Of a stretch of 64,000 nucleotides of DNA, positions 19,092 through 29,131 are shown piece by piece. The notes beneath the pieces were generated by a model, which made no database searches, was not told the DNA's origin, and worked only from the letters and a program-made list of their open reading frames with translations. Source of the stretch: Aureococcus anophagefferens (Eukaryota > Sar > Pelagophyceae > Pelagomonadales > Pelagomonadaceae); the NCBI RefSeq assembly GCF_000186865.1, contig NW_008705586.1:436598-500597 (forward strand). Direction: 5' to 3'. The stretch's first letter is position 1; each line of letters begins with the position of its first letter. Made by a program: the position numbers and the translations under genes.

Positions 19092-20342
19092 CTAATTGAA
19101 GCCCCTGGCCATCTTGTTCGTGAGCATGATGCCCTTGACCGTGCCGCGGAATTTCCGCCGCGCGTTGAACTTCTTCATCGTGTCGAGCGTCGTCGAGAGG
19201 TTGCGGCTGATGAGCTCGTGGTCGCCGACGAGGAACCAGGGGTGGCGGAACGCCTGGTCCGCCGTGAGCCGCTTGTCCGGGTCCACGACGAGCATCTTCT
19301 TGATGAGGTCCTTGGCGTCGTCCGAGACCTGGTCCCAGTACTGGGGCTCGAAGGTGTAGTCCGCGGCCTTGATCTTGCGGTAGAGGATCGCGTGGTTGTC
19401 GTCGTGGAACGGCGGGTACCCCCCCAACAAGATGTAGACGATGACGCCGCAGGACCACATGTCGACCTCCGTGCCGTACTTGGCCCCCTTGAGGATCTCC
19501 GGCGCGACGTAGCCCGGCGTGCCGCACTGCGTGTCGAGCGACTTGCCGTTGACCTTCTTCGCGAACCCGAAGTCCGCGAGCTTGATGTCGAAGTCGTTGT
19601 AGGGCGACTTCAGGAGTAAATTCTCGGGCTTGAGGTCGCGGTGGACGATGTGGCGGTGGTGCAGGTAGGCCAGCGCGTCCAGCAGGATGCGGATGAGGTC
19701 GCGCGCCTCCTTCTCGTTGTAGAACGTCTTCTTGACGATGCGCTCGAAGAGCTCGCCGCCCTCCATGAGCTCGATGACCATGTAGAACATCTTCTTCTCC
19801 TCGTAGAAGTTGTAGAGCTTGATGATGTTCGGGTGCTCGATGGACTGGAGCACCGCGACCTCCTCCCGGAGGCTCGCGATGTCCTCGGCCTTGAGGTCGG
19901 GCGTCTTCGTGATGCACTTGACGGCCACGGCCTGGCCGGCCTCGTTGTTCGCCATGCGCTTCGTCGCCTTGACCACGCGCGAGAACGCGCCCGTGCCGAG
20001 CTGCGGCGGGAGGGGGGGGTGGCGGATCCGGCGACGCGCGGGCGGACCGGCGCGTGCGCGCGCGCGCGCGGCCGCGGGTGGACGTCGACGCCGCGGCGCG
20101 CCTCGCAGCCGGCGTCGAGCTTGTAGGCCCGGCCGAACTCGCTGTCGAGGTCCGGGGCGCCCGCGGCATCCCGGTTCGTCTTGGACGACTGCGGCGGGGA
20201 CGGACGTTCCGAGCGTTGCGCGGCGCGCGCGTCCCGGCGCGCGCCGAAACGCCCCGTCGCGCGCGCGCCCCGAAACGCGCGCGATGCGTCGACGGGGGTC
20301 GGAGCGCTCCGGGGGACGCCGCGTGCGCACGCCGCACCCCAT
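19092..20342 (-). CDS. CaMK-type serine/threonine protein kinase, probably N-myristoylated
   Basis: Inferred exons are 20342-20331 (12 bp), 20188-20102 and 20000-19092 (335 residues). The kinase core is complete: glycine loop LGTGAFSRV, VAVK lysine, HRDLKPENLLL catalytic loop, LADFGFA (DFG), GTPGYVAPE, and HPWF near the end, as in CaMKI/DCLK-like kinases. A short tail (KKFNARRKFRGTVKGI) resembles the CaMK autoregulatory/calmodulin-binding segment. The 12-bp first exon would encode MGCG, spliced GT-AG to SSKTNRD, giving MGCGSSK, a classic N-myristoylation start; this exon is inference. The second intron (20001-20101) uses GC-AG. No EF-hands are attached. Confidence 0.85.
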   Translation of the reverse strand: MGCGVRTRRPPERSDPRRRIARVSGRARDGAFRRAPGRARRATLGTSVPAAVVQDEPGCRGRPGPRQRVRPGLQARRRLRGAPRRRRPPAAARARARAGPPARRRIRHPPLPPQLGTGAFSRVVKATKRMANNEAGQAVAVKCITKTPDLKAEDIASLREEVAVLQSIEHPNIIKLYNFYEEKKMFYMVIELMEGGELFERIVKKTFYNEKEARDLIRILLDALAYLHHRHIVHRDLKPENLLLKSPYNDFDIKLADFGFAKKVNGKSLDTQCGTPGYVAPEILKGAKYGTEVDMWSCGVIVYILLGGYPPFHDDNHAILYRKIKAADYTFEPQYWDQVSDDAKDLIKKMLVVDPDKRLTADQAFRHPWFLVGDHELISRNLSTTLDTMKKFNARRKFRGTVKGIMLTNKMARGFN

Positions 20343-20454
20343 CGCGAGAGGCGATTGTTGGGCGCAAGCTATCGGCCAAAGCTTTTGTGGCTGCTCCGAG
20401 CCGGGGCGATCTTTTGCGTTGCACGCTTCTTGAACACACCCTCGAACCTCTTCG

Positions 20455-22709
20455 TTAGGACGGCGTCGCGCGGACGTCGCAGAGGGGGCACTGGGCGGCG
20501 AGGTCGCCGAGGTGGGGGAACTTGTCCGGCGCGTCGCGGAGCCGCAGGCCGCAGGCCGGGCAGGTCCGCGCGTCCTCGGCCAGCGGGATCGCGGACAGCG
20601 TCCGCGCGCACACGTCCACGGGCCCCGCGCCGCACGCCGAAGCCGCGGCGCCGCGGAGCACGTCCCGCCGCGACAGGGGCAGCGGCGCCTCGCAGAGCGG
20701 GCAGGGCGACCCGGCGACGTCGCCGGCCTGGCGGAGGAACGCCGCGAGGCGGTCTTCCAGCGCGGCCTCGTCGGCCGTGAGCGGCTCGCCCCGGGGGTCG
20801 CTCCGGGCGCTCCGCAGCGCCGCGAGCGTCGCCTCCGCCGCCGCCGCGACGCGCGGCGCCCGCAGCGCGTCCGGCGGCGCCCGGGGCTCGGAGCCCCAGC
20901 CGCAGGCCAGCGCGTGCTCGCCTGCGTGCGAAACAACCAGTGGAACGCCCCGTCTATCAAAGACTTCAAACCTCTCTATCTCGGTCAAATCAAAGTCGTT
21001 TCGGCTGATTTTTGGACGAATCGTTTTCTCTCGGCGAGTTCTTTTCAGACAATGAAGAACGTATGTCGAAACCGTGCGAAGACATGCATATTGAAGTCGT
21101 GTTGCATATTTTTGTTTCCTGCCCAGGTGCTCGCAGCCGGGCGGAAGCCGCCGCGCGCCGCGCCACGCGCCGGACCGGAACAATCCCCGCGCGTTCGCCG
21201 CGGCGCGCGCGGGCGCGTCGTCGCCGCCGTCGCCGTGGGCCGCCGCGAGCGCGGCCGTGATGGCGAACTGGCGCACCCAGAGGAAGTCCGCGGGGGACGC
21301 GCCCCGGAGGTCCGCGTTTCCCAGCGCGGCGTCGCGCGCGCCGAGCGCCCGCACGCGCAGCCGCGCGAAGCCCTCGGCGCGCTTCGCGAAGTCGGGCTCC
21401 TCCGCCGCGATCTCCGCCGCGCAGAGGCCGTTCGCCGACGGCGCGAGGCCGAAGACGACGTCGCCGCCGTCGAAGAGCGGGCCCTTCGGCGATCCGTCGA
21501 CGCCGAAGACGCGCGCGCCGCCCGCCGCGCCGCCGCACGCGACGCGCTCGTCGTCGAGCACGGCGAGGCAGCTCGCGTCGTCGACGGGGAGAATCACGCA
21601 GCCACGATCGGTCCACAGCTCGGCCCGCGCGCCCGCGAGCACGCCCAGGACGCCCGACCCGACCGCGAAAGACACCACGGGCCGCTCGTCGGGGTGCCGA
21701 AGCGCGACGTCCGCGGCCAAACTCAGACCGCCGCCCTCGGCGCGGTAGCCGACCTTGGCGACGCCGCCGCGGACGTCGCCGACGAAGAGGTGCGTCTCCG
21801 ACCAGGCGAGCGCGGACGCGGGCCCGTCGCGCAATTTCGCCTCGTCGGCGAACCTGGGCAGCAAAAGGGTGCGAAATTCCCAACTTCAAAGGCTCCTATC
21901 TCGGTCGTTTTCCGCTCGTTTCGGCTGATTTTTGGACGAGCGATCATCTCTCGGAGCGCTCTCGAAGCGTGGGTGCTGTTTCCGGAACGCGCGCGCGCGG
22001 AACACTCACGTTGATGCGACGTTGAATCACCCTTTTGCTGCCCTGTCGGCGAACTCCGCGCTGGGCCCCCGGCCCGCGCGCGCGCGCCGGTAGCGCCGCA
22101 GCACCACGCTCGCGCCCCGGGCCAGGGCCGCGACGCCAAACCGGGCGCCGTCGACGTCGCTCGTCGTCGGGCACCAGGCGAAGGCCGCCGCGTCGCCCGC
22201 CGGCGCGCCGAAACCGTTTTCGCGCAACGCCAGCCGGTCCGCGCCCGGTCGCGCCGCCGCGACGTCGTCGACCGTCGCCCAGGCGTAGTCGGCCCAGCAC
22301 CGCGGCGGCTCGAAGACGGCGCAGGCGCCCGTCGCGGACACCGTGGCCAGCAGCGCGCCGCCGTCCCACGCGAGGCCGACGGGCGACCACGACGCGCTCC
22401 GGCACGGCGCGCCCGCGCCCGCGGTCTGGCGCCGCAGCTCCAGGGGCGCCGGGCACCCGCTCTGCTTCTGGCCCTCGTCGACCGTCCCCGTGCGCGCCTC
22501 GCGCGTCGCCGTCGGCGTCAGCACCTACGGGTGGTTCACTGTTGTGTGGTGTGCAGTTCCCGTTTCTTCGTGCGCCGGCCGCGCGCGCGCGCGCCGTCGC
22601 TCAGCGCCACGACGAGGCGGCCCGTGCCGTCCCAGGCGCACGCATTCTTCACGCGCGTCGTCGACCGCTGCGGGAACGGCGTCTCGTACAAGACGTCGAC
22701 CGAGGCCAT
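20455..22709 (-). CDS. TFIIIC-90-like protein (beta-propeller plus zinc-ribbon C-terminus) with two introners
   Basis: Inferred exons are 22709-22593, 22524-22055, 21853-21135 and 20921-20455 (590 residues, consistent phases). The first two thirds look like WD/beta-propeller strands (SVDVLYETPFPQ.., SPVGLAWDGGALLATVS, SALAWSETHLFVGDV). The C-terminus has zinc-binding pairs CPLCEAPLPLSRRDVL, CGAGPVDVCARTL, CPACGLRL and CPLCDV. This matches the TFIIIC 90-kDa subunit (GTF3C4) layout, which recruits RNA polymerase III; the call rests on the domain order and zinc pattern. The first intron (22525-22592, 68 bp) seems to use a GC donor, and its donor is less certain than the two introner junctions. 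Confidence 0.68.
20922..21134 (-). mobile_element. Introner element, family B variant with hybrid tips (GC donor)
   Basis: 213 bp, AT-richer than its surroundings. The interior (ACTTCAAACCTCTCTATCTCGG, CGGCTGATTTTTGGACGAATCG split here into words) matches family B. One tip reads GCGTGCGAAACAACCAGTGG as in family B; the other reads CTGGGCAGGAAAC and so carries the family A-like GGGCAG end. The duplication GCGAGCAC flanks it exactly. GC-AG splicing joins ..LPPGC to EHALACGW.., phase 1. Confidence 0.88.
21854..22054 (-). mobile_element. Introner element, family A, reversed orientation
   Basis: 201 bp with near-perfect tips GGGCAGCAAAAGGGTG and CCCTTTTGCTGCCC. Its interior runs opposite, relative to the host gene, to the copies at 2173 and 3207. 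The target duplication is GTTCGCCG(A). GT-AG splicing joins ..GPSAE to FADEAKLR.., phase 2. Confidence 0.93.
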
Positions 22710-23008
22710 GATTAGCTCATACTCGCGGTGCTTGAGGTCTGCAGCGATCCGGCACGACCGGCTCGACGGCTCGCGGCGCGCGAAGCGCCTGGGTTTCCGG
22801 TACAGCCGGGGCCTCTTCTCGGCCGCGCGCCGCGCTCGAGGAACGGGCGCCGCGCTCCACGAGGTGGTCGTCGCGGCGCGCGCGGCCGCCGCGGACTCGG
22901 GCTCCTCGAAGCCCACCCGCGGCGACTCGTCCGCGACGCCAACTCGACCGACCGGCCCAGACCAACAAGGGGACTAGGGCGGCTGTGTTTATAGGGGAGG
23001 GGGCGCGC

Positions 23009-23829
<821 letters not shown>

Positions 23830-24435
23830 ATGATGAACATCTACAAGGAGAAGACGCTGAACGGGAACTGGTTCGAGGAGCGCGCGCCGGCGCTCAACGG
23901 CGTCATGGCCGACTACGGCGAGCGGTGCTACAGCACGACCCAAAAGGAGGCCTTCCCGAAGACGAGCGCGGAGAACAGCTACCTCACGCGCGCCGCCGTG
24001 CTCCACGCGCGGTCCAAGGGCGAGTCCCAGGAGCAGATGTTCGCCCTCACGCAGAAGGAGACCTGCGGCGCCGCGCAGATGCTCGCGGTGCCCGAGGGCA
24101 ACGGCTTCCTCACGCGGCGCCCCGCGCCGTCGCTCTCCGAGGACCCGGAGCGCTTCAGTACGACCTACGGCTGCGCCTTCGGCACGGACCCCGTCGCGCC
24201 CTACAACCCGAGCCACGGCGCCATCGGCCGCTCCGGCGCGCGGCCGGAACGCGGCATCGCCACGAGCGGCATGATCGGCGAGGTCTTCAAGTCCGGCGCG
24301 GACCCGCAGCACAACACGGCCTGCCAGCGCGTCTGGCTGCCGAGCTCGAGCCTCGTCCTCGACCCGGCGAAGCGCGCGCCCGTGCCCGTCGACGACGTCA
24401 AGCCCACGACGGCGAACTGCATGCAGTACATGTGA
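23830..24435 (+). CDS. Unknown 201-residue protein, possibly ciliary
   Basis: Starts MMNIYKEKTLNGNWFEERA. It has no signal peptide or membrane segment, and shows spaced short motifs (STTQKEAF, FALTQKETC, FSTTYGCAF) roughly every 30-40 residues, ending TTANCMQYM. The TTxKEx.. motif spacing recalls microtubule inner proteins of cilia, but that is only an impression. Start at 23830; a second ATG follows at once. Confidence 0.6.
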   Translation: MMNIYKEKTLNGNWFEERAPALNGVMADYGERCYSTTQKEAFPKTSAENSYLTRAAVLHARSKGESQEQMFALTQKETCGAAQMLAVPEGNGFLTRRPAPSLSEDPERFSTTYGCAFGTDPVAPYNPSHGAIGRSGARPERGIATSGMIGEVFKSGADPQHNTACQRVWLPSSSLVLDPAKRAPVPVDDVKPTTANCMQYM

Positions 24436-24532
24436 AGCGAGCCCGGGAGCACAGAGTAAGCGGGCGCTCCTAGAGGCGACGCTGCGTTGGGACGCCGCTT
24501 TTGCGAGGCCGGGGCCGCGCCAAGAACGGGAC

Positions 24533-25472
24533 TCACGGCCGCGCGGCCGCCGCCTCCTCCGGCGGCCAGATGTCCCGGCCGACGGCCGAGAAGGCGAGGT
24601 CGCAGGGCCCGCCGCCGCCGCCGCAGTAGGCGCGCGCGCGCTGTACGGCGTCCTCGAAGCGGCGCCGCGCGGCGACGTAGACGTCCGGGACGCACGTGTC
24701 CGCGAGCGCGTCCGCGAGCGCGCGCTCGGAGCCGAGCGTCACGCGCGTCTCGTAGGCCGCGCCCCCGCGCGCGTTCTCGCGCGGGGGCGCCGGTGGCGGC
24801 GCGAGGCCCAGGAGCGTCGCCAGGAGCCAGAGCGACGCGCCGAAGCGCTCCGTGACCAGCAGCAGCCGGCTCGGCCGCGTCCACCAGTCGACGAGCGCGC
24901 CGCAGCCCGCCGCCGCCGCCGGCAGGCCCGCGGCCCAGGCGTAGACCATGTTGGCGTTCGTCGCGTTCGGCGCGTCGCAGCGCGCGTCCGCGGCGCCGCG
25001 GTCCAGCGCGGGGCACACCGCGAGCTGCGCTTCGGAGGAAGGCGGTCCAAGTTCCGCCGGTCCAGTGGCCGCTGGCCGCGAGGTCCAGGCGCAGCGAGTA
25101 GAGCCAGGCGTGGGGGTTGCGCACCATCGTCGCGTAGCGCACGCGCGCGCCCCGGAGCGTACCGAAGCCGACGTGGTGCCCCACGACGAACGTCGCCGGC
25201 CGAGCGGCGTCGAACCGCGGGAGGCCGGTCCTCGCGCCGGCTTCGTAGGCCGTCTGCAACGGTACCCCCAACGCCGTCGCGGCGGACATCGCGAAGCTCC
25301 GGAGGCTCGTGCCGCCGGTCTTGGGGAAGTGCATGATGCAGACGTGCTCGCCGGCGCCGAGCGCGCTCCGGTTGCGGAAGAGGACGGCGTCCTGGGGACG
25401 AGCGTGGTGCGACGCGTGCGCGGTGCGCGCGCAGGCGACGCGCAGCGCGACGAGCGCGAGTGCGACGCGCAT
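24533..25472 (-). CDS. Sulfotransferase-like secreted/Golgi protein; internal junction unresolved
   Basis: The N-terminus MRVALALVALRVACARTAHA is a signal peptide or anchor. CIMHFPKTGGTSLRSFAMSA is the 5'-phosphosulfate (PAPS) binding loop of membrane sulfotransferases, and YATMVRNPHAWLYSLRLDL is the 3'-phosphate-binding R..P..W.YS block. After about 25085 the frame changes: a second exon in another frame begins near LAVCPALDRGAADARC and runs to the stop at 24533 (LLLVTERFGASLWLLATLLG). A short intron with acceptor ..GCGCAG at ~25030 would explain it; the donor is unclear, and an assembly indel is the alternative. Substrate unknown. Confidence 0.65.
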
Positions 25473-25740
25473 GCTCGCATCACCGTCGGCGGCGCATCTC
25501 ACACACTGGGGCAGCAGCCCATTGCGTTCTCCACTTCGGCGCGCTCGCGCCGCGCGGCCCGACGTCTCCGAAGCTCGCCACACGGGCGCCACCCCTCGCT
25601 AAAATTCATGCGCAAGGTTATTGCGTACGGGTACAAAGGGGGAAACGGAGGGGCATAGTGGGGCACGCCGGAGTGGCGCGTTCGAACGCGGGGGCCCCGC
25701 GCGGGCGTCCCGCGACGCCCCGCGCGGGACGACGCGGCGC

Positions 25741-27195
25741 CTAGCCGACGAGGCCGTCGCGGATCTCGTTGATGTTGATCCGCGTGTCGCCGTTGGACGT
25801 CGGCGAGCAGTAGTCGATGAGGCTCTGCTTGCGGATCTCGTCGTCCTTCGAGAAGGCGCCCTGGATCTCCATGGACCAGGGCGTGATGCCGGAGGACCAC
25901 ATGGAGCCCGCGTTGCAGCCGACGCAGGACGGGTGCATCGTGTACTGGAAGCCGTTCTTGCGCATGGCCTCGGGCGCGCCGTCGAGGAGCGTGTTCACGT
26001 GCAACCCGGGATGCATGTCGATCCACGAGTCCCAGCCGGAATTCGGCGAGTCCATGTACTTGTGGTGCGTCCCGTTGACCTCGTGCTCCAGATTCGTCAG
26101 CGTGTAGTTGCCCGGGCCGGGCCGAGCGCCGAGGTTCGCGACGGCCTTCATGTACACGGGATTGACGACGAGCGAGCCGTTGAGCTTCATCGTCGACGCG
26201 AGCTCCACCTCCCAGGTCTTGCACGTCGCGCTCTCGAACTGCTCGCCCACGGGGAAGATGCCCAGCGTGCCGAGCACGGACTCGAAGAAGTGCGCGAAGC
26301 GCGCGGGCACCGTCGTCGGGAAGGCCATGGAAACCATCAGCAGGTCCGGCAACCCGTGCGAGTTCGCGCTCAACCCCCCCAGCTTCTCGTGGACCTTCCG
26401 CAGGGTCCGCGGGTCCTGGTGCACCATCAAAGAATAGGGGCACATGCGCTCGATCATGGCCTCGAACGTGTTGTGGTCCACGGTTTTGGAAGTTACCAGG
26501 TCCTCGTCGGAGACGACCTCGATGGTCAGCCCGCTGTAGGGGATGTTGATGAGCAAACTGTAGAGCGTCGACCCCGTCTCGTGCTCCTGGTAGTAGCGCA
26601 GGTGGGAGATGCCCTCGCGCTCCACGCGGCGGATGAACGGCGTGAGCCACGGGCTGTACAAGGTCAGCGACGGCGCGGAGAAGACGTCCCAGCGCTCCTT
26701 CGACAGGTTCTCGTGCTCCTCGCTCCAGGCCTGGACCCAGCGGTTGCTGCTCTCGTGGCCCGGGTACATGAAGCTGTGGAAGAAGTGGAGCTGGAAGTTG
26801 TCGAGCGTCGTCAGCACCTCGCGCTTTGCGCACGTGCTCGTGCCGTCGCCCGAGGACCCGTTGACCGCGGGCCGGCTCACGAGCTGCGACGTGATGACGT
26901 TCATGCCCAGGATGTTCTGGAGGAACTCGCCGTCGTGGAACGGGTCCGTGCTGAAGTACGTCCGCTTGTACACGGAGACCAAACGCTCGACGTCGTGCGT
27001 CCGCCCGTAGAGCAGCGACTTCACGGCCATGGGCAGGTCCGCGCTCCGGCCGGAGAGCGCCCCGGCGGCGGCGACGGCGCAGGCCACGGCGCCCGCGACC
27101 CTGAGGGCGCCGTAGCGCCGGCTCGGCCCCGCCGCCCACCGCACCTCGCCGTCCTCGTCGACGGGACCGCCGATTAATCGTTGCGCACCGTCCAT
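25741..27195 (-). CDS. Unknown single-pass (type II) membrane protein
   Basis: 484 residues, no intron. A hydrophobic segment (ALRVAGAVACAVAAAGALSG, residues ~29-48) follows a charged N-terminus, so it is probably a Golgi/ER or surface type II protein. The luminal part has many aromatic residues and possible N-glycosylation sites (NGSS, NLSK, NGSL, NYTL, NGTH). Blocks such as MNVITSQLVS, LRYYQEHETGSTLYSLLINI and GWDSWIDMHPGLHV look conserved, but I cannot name the family. The end has a cryptic EF-like piece (NGDTRININEI). Confidence 0.72.
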   Translation of the reverse strand: MDGAQRLIGGPVDEDGEVRWAAGPSRRYGALRVAGAVACAVAAAGALSGRSADLPMAVKSLLYGRTHDVERLVSVYKRTYFSTDPFHDGEFLQNILGMNVITSQLVSRPAVNGSSGDGTSTCAKREVLTTLDNFQLHFFHSFMYPGHESSNRWVQAWSEEHENLSKERWDVFSAPSLTLYSPWLTPFIRRVEREGISHLRYYQEHETGSTLYSLLINIPYSGLTIEVVSDEDLVTSKTVDHNTFEAMIERMCPYSLMVHQDPRTLRKVHEKLGGLSANSHGLPDLLMVSMAFPTTVPARFAHFFESVLGTLGIFPVGEQFESATCKTWEVELASTMKLNGSLVVNPVYMKAVANLGARPGPGNYTLTNLEHEVNGTHHKYMDSPNSGWDSWIDMHPGLHVNTLLDGAPEAMRKNGFQYTMHPSCVGCNAGSMWSSGITPWSMEIQGAFSKDDEIRKQSLIDYCSPTSNGDTRININEIRDGLVG

Positions 27196-27688
27196 GGTGC
27201 CGCCGCCGGGACCGCGCCGGAGCCCGCCGAGACCCGGATCCCGCGGCCGAAGACCGGGGGAATGCCGCGCGACTCGACGACGCCCTGTGAAGCAGCCCCT
27301 GTCGTCGACTACACGCGTGGGCTAAAAAAGGCACGGAAGCCAGATTTGTATCCTGAAGGACGGCCGGTGCTTGTAGTCGTCGCCGTCGCGCCGCGCGTCG
27401 CTGTCCTTGCCCCGGCTCGGGGGCGGCCGCTGCCACGTCTCCATGTCGCCGAGGATCGCCGACAGCTGCGCGTCCATGCCCATGGCCGGCGCCGCCGTCT
27501 CGCCGCCGCGGCGGCCCGCGCCTCACGGTCGGGCTGCCGAAGCCCCAGCGCGCTCTCCGACTCCCACGTATCAAGTTTCGTCCCCCGCCCTCGCACGGCG
27601 AAGGTGAACAAACCGGCCGGTTGCAACAGACACATCCGCTCGTGCGGCGCCGCCTCGACGTTCCGCGCCGCTCCGCGCCCGCGCAATC
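27196..27688. other. Divergent promoter region
   Basis: About 490 bases between divergent genes. It includes an AT-rich patch GGGCTAAAAAAGGCACGG at ~27318 but no supported coding exon. ORFs here are arginine-rich shadows. Confidence 0.45.
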
Positions 27689-29044
27689 ATGGCTCAGCAT
27701 AACGACGAGATCTACGAGTTCCAACAGCACCACCTCTACGGGAACAGCGAGCCCAACGAATACTGGCCGGTCGTAACAACGGTCGCGTGCCCCAACGGCC
27801 GATGGCGCGTGCGCTATGAGGACGGCTCCCACGGGGTCGTCGATCCGAACCGCCTCTGGCCCGCGCCCTACAAGAAGCGCAAGGCGGGCGAGCCGGTTTG
27901 GGTCCTCCTCGACGACATGTACTACGACGCGCGCGCGACGGGCGAGAGCTGCGACGACGGCCTCGTCGAGGTCGACATCGACGTCGCGGACTACTACTAC
28001 CCGCCCGACGGCGCCGTCCAGCTCATCCCCGCGCACAACGTCTACAACTACTGCGCCGTCATCGACAACCCCGAGCTCTACAGCAAGTCGGGGCTGGAGA
28101 AGAAGGCGCACCCGAACTACCTCGAGTCGCGGGCCTACGAGTTCAACGAGCGCGCTTGCGCCAAGATTCTCAAATCCTGCGTCGGCGACGACGCCTACGA
28201 CGGAAGCCAGCGGCAGAAGCAGGTCGCGGCGGCGCACGCGCGCAACCCTGCGCCGACGCTCGCGCGGGACGGCCCCGCGGTCTACTACCCGTGGCGCGCG
28301 CAGCTGTCGCCCCCCCGCTGCGTGGAGTGCGGTCGCGAAGGCGTGGAGACGCGCCTCTGCATGTGCGCCAACGAGGGCTCGGGCCTCGGGCTCCTGGGTC
28401 AGCTCGCGACGTCCGCCCTGAGAAAATTGTTCCCCGACGGGATCCTGCCCGGCGAGGCGGGGTACCCCGAGGTGGCGAACTGCGAGCTCCTCACCGGCGC
28501 CTCAACCGTCAAGTTCCTGATGGACGTGCTGCGCGCGATGACGGGCCTGGGCTCGTCGGAGCTCGACGCGATGCTCTCGAGGACCGTGACGATGCGGATT
28601 CGCAAGACCACGGTCATCGCGCGCGAGACGCACTTCGACCACATCGTCGCCCTGTCCCTCCGCTACGCGGGCGCCCAGCTCCGCGGCGACGCGGCCAAGC
28701 TCGCGGCGCCCTGGCGCCTCGACGAGGACCCGGCGTGGGTCGCCGGCGCGCCGAACGGCGCGACGCGCCGCGTCTCGCGCATGGAGGGCCTCCAGCTCCT
28801 CCTGCGCAAGGCGAACTTGGACAAGGGCACGACCATCTCGCGCGACATCGTGGACGACCTGCTCGACTACAACACCTGCTTCTACGCGCCGTCGGAGCTC
28901 GCGAAGCCCGACGTTCTCGACCGCACGTACCGCGCGGAGTCGGACATCCTCAAGCGCGTCACGGCCTGGGGCAAGAAGCGCCACCAGCGCCTCGGCGGCT
29001 GGTACGGCATCGGCGACCCGAACGCGCCGCGGCCGAGCGCGTAA
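27689..29044 (+). CDS. Unknown protein with Tudor-like N-terminus and cysteine motif
   Basis: 451 residues. Residues ~25-125 contain two SH3/Tudor-like strand sets (NGRWRVRYEDGSHGVVDPNRL, then EPVWVLLDDMYYDARATG..). A CVECGREGVETRLCMC motif near residue 211 could bind one zinc. The C-terminal half is helical (TVKFLMDVLRAMTGL, MEGLQLLLRKANLDKG). The family is not recognised. Codon use fits neighbouring genes and the ORF is single-exon. Confidence 0.68.
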   Translation: MAQHNDEIYEFQQHHLYGNSEPNEYWPVVTTVACPNGRWRVRYEDGSHGVVDPNRLWPAPYKKRKAGEPVWVLLDDMYYDARATGESCDDGLVEVDIDVADYYYPPDGAVQLIPAHNVYNYCAVIDNPELYSKSGLEKKAHPNYLESRAYEFNERACAKILKSCVGDDAYDGSQRQKQVAAAHARNPAPTLARDGPAVYYPWRAQLSPPRCVECGREGVETRLCMCANEGSGLGLLGQLATSALRKLFPDGILPGEAGYPEVANCELLTGASTVKFLMDVLRAMTGLGSSELDAMLSRTVTMRIRKTTVIARETHFDHIVALSLRYAGAQLRGDAAKLAAPWRLDEDPAWVAGAPNGATRRVSRMEGLQLLLRKANLDKGTTISRDIVDDLLDYNTCFYAPSELAKPDVLDRTYRAESDILKRVTAWGKKRHQRLGGWYGIGDPNAPRPSA

Positions 29045-29131
29045 CCGCATCGCGTAACTTGCTGCAACTTGAAGCGAGGGTGCTGCCTCCCGAAGTCGGA
29101 AGCCGCTCGCCTTCGACTGCCCCGGTGGACG

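Noticed and set aside
22536..22916. Upstream start (22916) for the TFIIIC-90-like gene
   Set aside because: The added 69 residues are low-complexity arginine/alanine and lie in the short intergenic space; the ATG at 22709 starts the propeller-like sequence.
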